From positions 1 to 10,097 of the forward strand of contig CAIVYV010000236.1 in the NCBI GenBank assembly GCA_903910215.1: a stretch of 10,097 nt of DNA, given 5' to 3'. This stretch comes from an uncultured Pseudomonadota bacterium (GTDB taxonomy: Bacteria > Pseudomonadota > Gammaproteobacteria > Steroidobacterales > Steroidobacteraceae). A program made the translations under genes and the position numbers. Numbering within the stretch: the first letter of the stretch is position 1; every line of letters starts with the position of its first letter. The notes beneath the pieces were generated by a model, which was not told the origin of the DNA, searched no databases, and was given only the letters and a program-made list of their open reading frames with translations. Positions 1 to 6,591 of the stretch are shown piece by piece.

Positions 1-816
1 AGTACTGCGTACGTGAAGCCCTACAAGCTCTTCCGAATACCAAACGATGATGTCTTCCGCAAGTTTCCATGGCGCACTCTTCAAATCAATCTCGGTGCTC
101 GCGGGGCATTCGCTCTGAGCCCAGCTCTCGCTCTCAGAATCGTTTTGATTCTGCCTGTCGCGCAGCCATTGAAGAGTTTGGGATGACTTCTCCTCTGAAC
201 TTGGCGTACTGACGAATATGCTGCATACGGTGACGAGTCCAGAATTGAGCTGGTCTAGCGCACCGCCAAGTTCACGACATGCGTTAACTTCCGGAGTCTC
301 TGAGCAGTTGATTCTGCCATCTCCTTGCGCATACTCCCCGTCAGTAACAAGTAAAACGAACTTTCGACCACGCACGGTGGCAAGTTGTTCAGCCGCAGCT
401 TTCAGGGCCCTGTCAAAATAGGTGTTACCGGTGACAGGCCGATTAACGAGATTTTCAATCTTGGATTTACATGCAGGGCTTTGGCTTAGGACACGCTCTT
501 GGTTGCCTTCATCTGGCCAATCGCACCAAGCTGCTGCATCCGTTGAAAAGCCAATCGGCATCACGTTGAGCGAATATGAACGACCTAAGTTCGGGAAGAA
601 GGTCGCTGGCCAAATTGCACGTTCAATGCCTTGCCGACTCGCGTTTTTTTCGGTTGACCCTGACCGATCAAACAGCACCACGACCTTGACCTTTGTCGGG
701 TCTTCCACAGCTTGTGGTGCAGTTTCACTTGTGCCCGCTCCGCAGGCCCCGATTACTAGGACAAGGGCTGCGAGTAGGACTAGCCCTGAAAAACTGTTTC
801 GCCGCAGGGGATGCAT
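1..816 (-). CDS. VWA-domain lipoprotein, C-terminus cut by the window edge
   Basis: The minus strand is open for exactly 272 codons from the ATG at 816 to base 1, so the stop lies outside the window. Residues 1-24 form a lipoprotein signal (basic LRR, hydrophobic core 12-22, lipobox IGA-C with Cys25). A von Willebrand A domain follows from about residue 43: strand VKVVVLFD leads into the metal-site motif D50-R-S52-G-S54, with Thr132 (GNTYFDRAL) and TDG at 158-160 supplying the other expected metal-ion-dependent adhesion site positions. Several cysteines (98, 116, 171, 180, 198, 237) suit an exported, disulphide-containing protein. VWA domains bind partner proteins through a divalent metal; the partner is unknown. 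It is divergent from the protease gene, with 73 nt between starts. No Shine-Dalgarno sequence precedes the ATG; a possible leaderless promoter does. Domain call is firm, function is not. Confidence 0.9.
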   Translation of the reverse strand, partial: MHPLRRNSFSGLVLLAALVLVIGACGAGTSETAPQAVEDPTKVKVVVLFDRSGSTEKNASRQGIERAIWPATFFPNLGRSYSLNVMPIGFSTDAAAWCDWPDEGNQERVLSQSPACKSKIENLVNRPVTGNTYFDRALKAAAEQLATVRGRKFVLLVTDGEYAQGDGRINCSETPEVNACRELGGALDQLNSGLVTVCSIFVSTPSSEEKSSQTLQWLRDRQNQNDSESESWAQSECPASTEIDLKSAPWKLAEDIIVWYSEELVGLHVRST

Positions 817-822
817 TGGGGT

Positions 823-828
823 ACCATA
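823..828 (-). promoter_or_regulatory. Possible leaderless -10 element for the VWA lipoprotein
   Basis: On the minus strand TATGGT is followed by six bases (ACCCCA) and then the ATG at 816. A TANNNT box 6-7 nt before the start is the usual arrangement of leaderless transcripts in actinobacteria, and the gene has no ribosome binding site nearby. No convincing -35 is visible, so this is inferred from position and the absence of a Shine-Dalgarno sequence. Confidence 0.4.
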
Positions 829-889
829 GCCGACCTGAGGGCGATTCGAAACCCTTGAAACCAGCGGCTGCTGAGGGGAAAGACTAAAA

Positions 890-1861
890 ATGTGGAAAAA
901 GCTGCTCGTAGCGCTGGCACTAACCGCTGCGGTAGGCGGCGCGCTTTTCGCAGCCTATTATCGCCCCCCAAACGAACCGTGGCGCCCCTCTGACTTAGTC
1001 CGTTCCACGGTCTTCTTAACAGTAGATCTGCCGCAGGGTCTCACGGCAAAAGAGGAGGCCCGCGGATTTGCCTGCACGGGCAGCGGGTCAGGCGTCCTAA
1101 TTGACACGGATTTGATCCTCACTGCTAAGCACATTGCGGAACCTGAGGCCGGCCCTAACTGTGAATATCCAGCACTTGGGTATGAGCTTGTATACCGCGC
1201 ATTCTTTGCATCTGAGCCTGATCAGAGGCTGAACACCTACGGCTGCTGGCTTAAGCCGGTTGCGTCCGCCTTTGAGCATGACATTGCGGTTATGCAGATC
1301 GACAATCTTCCAGACTGCGTGGACTCATTCTCGGGAAAGGTGATGCCGATCCCTCTCGAGATTGCAGATTCGGACGCCGTACAAATGGGAGACCAAGTTT
1401 ATGCATTTGGTTTTCCTGGTCGCGCTAGCGTTGAGAACGACGGCCGCCAGTCTGATGAGTACACCGCGATTTGGGGTTCTGGAGTCGTAGCTGCTGTCCA
1501 GTACACGACCACACCGCGGGATCAGTTCATCACAACCCTTGCGGGGGCTGATGGTGCTAGCGGAGGCGCGGTTCTTGATGGCGTCGGACACATTGTTGGC
1601 ATTTCTGTAGGTGTGAACTACTTGAATGAGCCAGGGCCGGAGGACTGCTCCGCCATGCCGACGAGCACGAAGTTAGCACCTCCAGCAAATTTGGACCTAA
1701 ATGGTGATGGACGATGGCAGACGTGGGAATGGTGCCCAGTCGCTGGATCCTCTTGGACATATGTCACGCCAGTCTCATGGATCTTCAGCAAGCTGTATTG
1801 CATTCGGCGCGAGGCGCTACTTCCACCGACAACCGCTAACAAATACGATTGCACCGATTAG
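890..1861 (+). CDS. Exported trypsin-like serine protease with EF-hand-like loop
   Basis: A 323-residue protein of the chymotrypsin/trypsin-like (S1) fold, probably acting outside the membrane. Residues 1-24 (WKK then a hydrophobic run) are a signal peptide or membrane anchor. The catalytic triad reads in family order: His81 in LTAKH, Asp131 in HDIAVM, Ser224 in GADGASGGAV, where GxSGG is the nucleophile motif. Eight cysteines (62, 91, 119, 143, 253, 282, 304, 321) suggest disulphides. Residues 269-280 (DLNGDGRWQTWE) fit the 12-position EF-hand loop: D1, N3, D5, G6, hydrophobic 8, E12. The ATG is preceded by GAGGGGAAAG about ten bases upstream. It is followed after 25 nt by a lipoprotein gene and probably shares its transcript. 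The substrate is unknown; HtrA-like degradation is less likely because no PDZ domain is seen. Confidence 0.9.
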   Translation: MWKKLLVALALTAAVGGALFAAYYRPPNEPWRPSDLVRSTVFLTVDLPQGLTAKEEARGFACTGSGSGVLIDTDLILTAKHIAEPEAGPNCEYPALGYELVYRAFFASEPDQRLNTYGCWLKPVASAFEHDIAVMQIDNLPDCVDSFSGKVMPIPLEIADSDAVQMGDQVYAFGFPGRASVENDGRQSDEYTAIWGSGVVAAVQYTTTPRDQFITTLAGADGASGGAVLDGVGHIVGISVGVNYLNEPGPEDCSAMPTSTKLAPPANLDLNGDGRWQTWEWCPVAGSSWTYVTPVSWIFSKLYCIRREALLPPTTANKYDCTD

Positions 1862-1875
1862 TCAGAACAACATAC

Positions 1876-1883
1876 AGGAGGAG
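1876..1883 (+). promoter_or_regulatory. Strong ribosome binding site deciding the start at 1887
   Basis: AGGAGGAG sits three bases before the ATG at 1887. The reading frame is open further upstream (an ATG at 1701), but that stretch lies inside the protease gene. This site together with the lipoprotein signal directly after 1887 fixes the true start. Confidence 0.85.
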
Positions 1884-1886
1884 CAC

Positions 1887-2285
1887 ATGGCTACACGTGG
1901 CGCGCTAACAGTAGTTTCAGGATTGGCACTCGTTACGCTACTCAGCTGCGGTGGTGGAAATAAATTGGTTACTGGAAGTATCACCGTTAGGGACACGGAG
2001 CAGGCTTATTCGACCGGGTCTTCGTGCAGAACGGACGGTGGCTACGACGACGTAGGTGTTGGAACTGATGTTGTCGTCAAGGATGGAGCAGGAGAAATCA
2101 TCGGCGTAGGCTCCCTTGAGGAAGGCCAGGCTGATAGCGCATACGATTGTAGATTTGATTTCTCGCTGGAAGTAAAGGATTCTGAGTTCTATTCTTTTGA
2201 GGTTGGAGATCGAGGTGAGCTACGTTACTCGCGAGCAGATCTTGATTCCAAAGGTTGGGTTGTAGGATTTTCGCTCGGAGATTAA
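1887..2285 (+). CDS. Small secreted lipoprotein, function unknown
   Basis: A 132-residue protein. Residues 1-20 are a signal sequence ending in the lipobox LLS-C21, followed by a short Gly-rich spacer (CGGGNK), so the mature protein should be lipid-anchored outside the cell. The remaining ~100 residues look like a compact beta-rich domain. Cys47 (SSCRTDGGYDD) and Cys88 (YDCRFDF) could form one disulphide, and a GY-DD then VGTDVVVKDGAG pattern resembles small secreted beta proteins seen in actinobacteria. That likeness is from memory and no family name is claimed. Start chosen for the perfect Shine-Dalgarno at 1876. It lies 25 nt after the protease and overlaps the nuclease gene by 31 nt, which suggests one transcript and possibly joint action at the cell surface. 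Confidence 0.85.
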   Translation: MATRGALTVVSGLALVTLLSCGGGNKLVTGSITVRDTEQAYSTGSSCRTDGGYDDVGVGTDVVVKDGAGEIIGVGSLEEGQADSAYDCRFDFSLEVKDSEFYSFEVGDRGELRYSRADLDSKGWVVGFSLGD

Positions 2286-3028
2286 GCGTAGTACTCCTCC
2301 TCGCGCTGGCGCAGGGTTGTGCGGCGCCTGACGTAGCGCTCGAGAGCCCCGCCTCATCTCTGAGCCCAGCTCCAACAGCCACGCCACTCCAAACAGCTGA
2401 GCCGTTCCCCACGCCAACGCCAGACACTGCGTCGCCGTGGAATCTGCTGATTCCGGGGTCTGTCTATGAGGACGGCACGTCAATCATTGATGGGCTGACG
2501 TCTATTGATGGTGTGATGGTGGATCTCAATAGTTCCGATGTGTTCGAGCTCTGCATCACGAAAGGATATGAGTGCGTGGCGTATGAGGACATCATCCCGA
2601 TTCGCCTCGTGCATATTGACGCGCCAGAGGCGGGGAGCGAGTGCTACGGCGATGAGGCCGAGCTCGAACTCGCAGGTCTGCTTCTTGAGGGGATGCCGGT
2701 GAGTGCTGTCACTGATCCGAATCTTCCAGAAGAAGACGCGGGCGGCATCTTGCAGGCGTGGGTCTGGAACTCAGAGTTCCTGGTCAACCTTGAGATGGTG
2801 AAGCGTGGCGCCGCCACACCCTACTTCCCGAACGGCACCCGCGGCGCGTTCGATCAGCGTCTACTCAACGCAGCGCGTAAGGCGAAGGCTGCAGGTCGCG
2901 GGCTGTGGGGGGCGTGTCCAAGTGTGCGACTCGAGGGAGCCAATCTCCAGCACGCATGCCCCCCCACGCGTACCAGCAACGTATCGCCAATCGCAGGGGT
3001 ACTCAGACTCTCACGCACCCCACGCTGA
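2255..3028 (+). CDS. SNase-fold (thermonuclease-like) lipoprotein, catalytic site incomplete
   Basis: A 257-residue product if translation begins at the TTG at 2255, the first possible start after an in-frame TGA at 2243. Residues 5-21 form a signal (FARR then LSVVLLLALAQG) with a tolerable lipobox ahead of Cys22. A Pro/Ser/Thr-rich linker follows (about 31-61). The SNase domain spans about 68-221: IRLVHIDAPE at 116-125 carries the equivalents of Arg35, Asp40 and Glu43 of S. aureus nuclease, and the domain closes with GRGLWGAC (214-221). The usual DxxGR segment reads DAGGIL (161-166), so the arginine matching Arg87 is Ile165. Activity may be weak or absent. No good ribosome site lies before the TTG; translation may be coupled to the overlapping lipoprotein gene. 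A run of seven C near 2958-2965 precedes an unusual tail. Confidence 0.8.
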   Translation: MGCRIFARRLSVVLLLALAQGCAAPDVALESPASSLSPAPTATPLQTAEPFPTPTPDTASPWNLLIPGSVYEDGTSIIDGLTSIDGVMVDLNSSDVFELCITKGYECVAYEDIIPIRLVHIDAPEAGSECYGDEAELELAGLLLEGMPVSAVTDPNLPEEDAGGILQAWVWNSEFLVNLEMVKRGAATPYFPNGTRGAFDQRLLNAARKAKAAGRGLWGACPSVRLEGANLQHACPPTRTSNVSPIAGVLRLSRTPR

Positions 3029-3121
3029 GATACGCCGCGAACTCCCGGACAATCTCTTCTAGCGAGGTCGCCTGAACAACATGGCCGCACATGGGGGGTA
3101 GCGGGCGCAAACGTGAAGGAG
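3029..3121. other. Convergent intergenic gap between nuclease and hsdR
   Basis: These 93 bases separate the plus-strand nuclease gene from the minus-strand hsdR stop. Only a very short GCGA/TCGC inverted repeat is visible, with no stem followed by a T run on either strand, so no terminator is called. No further gene is seen. Confidence 0.6.
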
Positions 3122-5443
3122 CTAGGCGGCCGCCGAGGCGTAGAGATGCTTCTGGAATCCTTCGAACGCTGCCGTTATTGAACTGGCGCTCCCGAGATCA
3201 GAGACTGCATCGCGGATTGAGTGCTCGTACTTCAGATTCAAGAGTGGCGTGAGCTTTTCGACTGCAAGCTCTTCCACGCCTACAGCAATGTAGTGCTGCA
3301 GAACGAACTCAAGGAACTCTTGCTGCTTGCCTGAGAACTCGCTGTGCATAAGTGTACGGGCCTGCTCTGCGCGTACCGTGCGTGGCACTGGCGCCATTGC
3401 ATACGCGACGTGAGCAAGCACATCAAACAGATCACTGTTCTCGGCACTGATGATTCTCTGCATCTCAGAAAGTTGCTCAGCACCGAAGCCCTTCTCGTTC
3501 AGGCCGTCGAGTAGCTTCTGTCGGGTACTTGGCACGCTCCAGATTGCGCGGAGTTCACTTTCGCTCTTGAAGAGCTCGGGTAGATGCCCGAAAAGCGATT
3601 CCATAAACTGCTGTGAGCTCATTGGTGTGCCGTCTGGGTGCCAGAACGTGGTGGACATCATGTGTTGAATGGAGCGCTCCTTGCCATCGGCAAGCTTGAT
3701 GAGCGCCTTCTGGCGCTTTGGCTCGTCAATATCATCTGGCTTCTCATCATCGACGGGAGGCTTGGGTTCCCGTGGCACTACCGCGGTGTCAACTGGCTCC
3801 ATCGGCTCACCATCCCACTCCGGATCGCTGAAGTGGTGGTGGGCCTTCACAAAGTCATAGATCGTGAAGTAGTCCTTACCGTCGAAGAGGCGGGTGCCGC
3901 GGCCGATAATCTGCTTGAACTCGATCATGGACTTGACCGGCCGCATCAGAACGATGTTCCTGATGTTTCGTGCGTCCACGCCAGTGGAAAGCTTCTGCGA
4001 GGTGGTGAGGATCGTCGGGATCATTTTCTCGTTGTCTTGGAAATCGCGTAGGGCAAGGTCTCCGAGTTCGCCCTCATCTGCAGTAACCCGAACGCAATAG
4101 CGAGGGTCCGTGCTCGTCTTCACCTGATTAATCAGATCCCGCACGAGAGATGCATGGGCCTGGTTGGCACAGAAGACAAGAGTCTTCTCGTTCTGGTCAA
4201 TATCGCCCATAAAGATCTTGACCCTCTCGAGCTCCCGAGCACGAATCTCAATGGACTTGTTGAACTCTTTCTCTTCGTACAGCTTCCCCGCTTCAACATC
4301 ACCTTCAATCACAAAGTCATCCGGCGTGTAAATGTACTCATCAAGCGTGGTACTGATCTGCTTAACCTTGAACGGCGTCAGGTATCCGTCATTAATGCCG
4401 TCCTTAAGGGAGTACGTATAGACCGGCTCACCGAAGTACTTGTAGGTATCGACGTTATCCTTACGCTTTGGGGTGGCGGTCAAGCCGAGCTGCACGGCAG
4501 GCTTAAAGTACTCCATGATCTTGCGCCAGTTCCCCTCGTCCTTCGCCCCGCCACGGTGGCACTCGTCAATCACGATGAAGTCAAAGAAGTCGGGTGGATA
4601 GTCGCCGAAGTACGGTGTTGGTTCGCCGTTCACCTCTGGGCCGCTCATGAACGTCTGAAAGATGGTGAAGAAGATGCTCGCGTTCTTCGGCACCTTCCCC
4701 TTCTTACTGATGTCTTTCGGGGTGATGCGCACCAGAGCGTCTTCGTCAAAGCCGGTGAAGGCGTTGTACGCCTGGTCGGCGAGGATGTTGCGGTCAGCCA
4801 GGAAGAGGATGCGTGGCAGGCGGTTGGGTTCGCGGCTCAGGTTCCAGCGGCTGTGGAAGAGCTTCCAGGCGATTTGGAAGGCAATCATCGTCTTGCCTGT
4901 ACCGGTGGCCAGCGTCAGCAGGATGCGGTCCTTCCCCGCAGCGATGGCTTCGAGTGACTTTTCAATGGCTGCTGTCTGATAGAAGCGGCCGCCGTACATA
5001 CCGCCCTTATCGTGCGGGGCTACCGCAGCGAAGAGGTCGCGCCATGCGTTCTGCACAGCGAAGGTGCGGTCCCAGAGCTCCTGTGGGGTTGGATAGTGGG
5101 GCACGTTGCGCTCGGCACCGGTCTGCATGTCGATCTCGTAGATTCCCCTGCCGTTGGTGGCATACGTAAACCGCACGCTCATCTTCTGGGCGTAGTCCTT
5201 CGCTTGGCTGACCCCTTCAGTCACCGAATGCTCATCAGACTTGGCCTCCACAATGGCCAGCTGGTGGTTGCGGTACATGAGCACGTAGTCTGCCTTTACG
5301 ATGCTCCGCTTCTTGCCGCGCCCCTCGATGCGCCCCGGGGCGATTACAAATTCGCGGAGAACCTTGCTGCCGTCTACCTCATTCCAACCAGCCGCCTTGA
5401 GGGCTGGGTCGATGAGATTGGCGCGCGTATCGGCTTCGTTCAT
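3122..5443 (-). CDS. hsdR: Type I restriction enzyme R subunit (nuclease and DNA translocase)
   Basis: A 773-residue HsdR, close to the short EcoEI-like class and well below the ~1,170 residues of EcoKI. The N-terminal nuclease has the PD-(D/E)xK residues: Asp52 (KADYVL), Glu66 and Lys68 (IVEAKSD). A superfamily 2 helicase follows: Walker A ATGTGKT at 179-185, DECH at 293-296, TATP at 322-325, STGVDAR at 486-492, and QIIGRGTRL at 511-519 (motif VI). An acidic Pro-rich linker (about 557-576) leads to a C-terminal region of the EcoEI_R_C type that should dock onto the methylase core. With HsdM and HsdS it would translocate DNA from unmethylated sites and cut at a distance. The start overlaps the hsdS stop by one base (TGATG), indicating translational coupling. 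All motor and nuclease residues look intact. Confidence 0.96.
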   Translation of the reverse strand: MNEADTRANLIDPALKAAGWNEVDGSKVLREFVIAPGRIEGRGKKRSIVKADYVLMYRNHQLAIVEAKSDEHSVTEGVSQAKDYAQKMSVRFTYATNGRGIYEIDMQTGAERNVPHYPTPQELWDRTFAVQNAWRDLFAAVAPHDKGGMYGGRFYQTAAIEKSLEAIAAGKDRILLTLATGTGKTMIAFQIAWKLFHSRWNLSREPNRLPRILFLADRNILADQAYNAFTGFDEDALVRITPKDISKKGKVPKNASIFFTIFQTFMSGPEVNGEPTPYFGDYPPDFFDFIVIDECHRGGAKDEGNWRKIMEYFKPAVQLGLTATPKRKDNVDTYKYFGEPVYTYSLKDGINDGYLTPFKVKQISTTLDEYIYTPDDFVIEGDVEAGKLYEEKEFNKSIEIRARELERVKIFMGDIDQNEKTLVFCANQAHASLVRDLINQVKTSTDPRYCVRVTADEGELGDLALRDFQDNEKMIPTILTTSQKLSTGVDARNIRNIVLMRPVKSMIEFKQIIGRGTRLFDGKDYFTIYDFVKAHHHFSDPEWDGEPMEPVDTAVVPREPKPPVDDEKPDDIDEPKRQKALIKLADGKERSIQHMMSTTFWHPDGTPMSSQQFMESLFGHLPELFKSESELRAIWSVPSTRQKLLDGLNEKGFGAEQLSEMQRIISAENSDLFDVLAHVAYAMAPVPRTVRAEQARTLMHSEFSGKQQEFLEFVLQHYIAVGVEELAVEKLTPLLNLKYEHSIRDAVSDLGSASSITAAFEGFQKHLYASAAA

Positions 5444-6591
5444 CAGGAGAAAACCTCGGTATTTGAGAAGCAGGCCTGAAGCAGGGTCGCTTCTAGCACG
5501 TCAATCAAATTGGATTTCCTAGACATAACTTCAGACAAGTTTTGGCATATAAGGGCAACGCCACTCATTTTTTCAACAACTTCCTGTTGTCTATGCAGTG
5601 GTAGAACCGGTACTTGTAAAGCGCGTACGTGGGCAATGTTGAGTCGAGTGACGGCAGTGCCCATCCGAACGGATTCATATTGATTTCTTAACTGACTAGA
5701 AAGTAAGAGGTACCGCAAAAAATCAGGATTAATCTTCGCTTTGTCAGCCCGAATTCTGGCAGACGACTGCGTAATGTTGCCGCCTTGCAGCCATTCTTCA
5801 ACCACCGCGACTTTTCCGATCGTTCCAACTATCGAAAGAATGATGTCGCCCGTGGCTAAAGTTGAGCGTTTGTATCGCTTTGCAATCTCAGGTGAAGTTC
5901 GATGTAAGCTTCCTGCCTCAATCACCCCATCTTGAATCTCAGTGGGCCGAACAAACGGGATGCCGCTGGGTTGATGTGGCCCAGGTTGCAGAATTCCATA
6001 AATGATTGGTGCATCTGGGGCGCAAAGATTCTCAAGCTTTGTTGTTTCAGCATTGTCAAAACAGTTTTGAATTTCGGCCTGTAAGCGGCTTTCAAAGAGA
6101 ACGCGGGAGTTTCGAATGTTTTTTTCGGCGTTGGCCTTGGCGACAGTGATCCGCTCAATCGCTTCGTCAAGCAGGCGCACAATGCGCTGCTGTTCGAGCA
6201 GTGACGGAAGTGGTACCTGTAGTGCCTTGAACTCTGGCCGGGATAGATGCCTAAGTGCCGCACCCCGAAACAAGTTTTCATCAATGAATTCAGTTTGAGA
6301 GGTCAAAAAGTAATACAGGAACTTAGTTTCAATGCGATTTGTGCCAGTAATCACGTAGGTATCTGTTGAATAAGCGGCTGGCCCATCTAGATACTGAAAG
6401 TTTGCCTTCCCGCCCGTCGCGATAAAGATGTTCTCGCCTGAACACAGGCTCTCGATATGACGCGCGATCTTGATGCCGCTCGTATAAAAGGGAACCGGAC
6501 CTATTTCGCTGGAGTCACGCACTCTAATTGTTGATTTTGGTCGCTCGATAACAAGCTCCGAGAGTGGGTAGTGCGCGAGGTCACGCGTCAT
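5443..6591 (-). CDS. hsdS: Type I restriction-modification specificity subunit
   Basis: A 382-residue HsdS, which chooses the bipartite DNA target. The twofold layout is visible: target-recognition domain 1 at about 1-130, a helical spacer at about 131-180 (LLEQQRIVRLLDEAIERI), domain 2 at about 185-330 (GDIILSIVGTIGKVAVV is typical), and a C-terminal helix from 331. The motif ALQVP occurs at both 123-127 and 324-328, each followed by P-L and QQ, the internal repeat of this family. Its ATG overlaps the hsdM stop by four bases (ATGA), with AAGG seven bases upstream. Seven 60-base blocks counted by hand give 44% GC against 57% in five blocks of hsdM and hsdR, suggesting that the gene was swapped in separately. 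The recognition sequence cannot be read from the protein by eye. Confidence 0.95.
   Translation of the reverse strand: MTRDLAHYPLSELVIERPKSTIRVRDSSEIGPVPFYTSGIKIARHIESLCSGENIFIATGGKANFQYLDGPAAYSTDTYVITGTNRIETKFLYYFLTSQTEFIDENLFRGAALRHLSRPEFKALQVPLPSLLEQQRIVRLLDEAIERITVAKANAEKNIRNSRVLFESRLQAEIQNCFDNAETTKLENLCAPDAPIIYGILQPGPHQPSGIPFVRPTEIQDGVIEAGSLHRTSPEIAKRYKRSTLATGDIILSIVGTIGKVAVVEEWLQGGNITQSSARIRADKAKINPDFLRYLLLSSQLRNQYESVRMGTAVTRLNIAHVRALQVPVLPLHRQQEVVEKMSGVALICQNLSEVMSRKSNLIDVLEATLLQACFSNTEVFS

Noticed and set aside
422..829. 135-codon plus-strand frame, plus the shorter one at 218-421
   Set aside because: They lie opposite the 272-codon VWA lipoprotein, which has a signal peptide and motif residues; the plus-strand products have none.
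3125..3134. Perfect 10-bp palindrome GGCGGCCGCC at the end of hsdR
   Set aside because: It encodes part of the terminal alanine run; GC-rich chance palindromes are expected and nothing pairs it with a function.
4154..4957. 267-codon plus-strand frame, with others at 4813-5169 and 5012-5479
   Set aside because: Antisense to the helicase core of hsdR, whose motifs are all intact. Long antisense frames are common opposite GC-rich genes, and no domain or ribosome site is seen.
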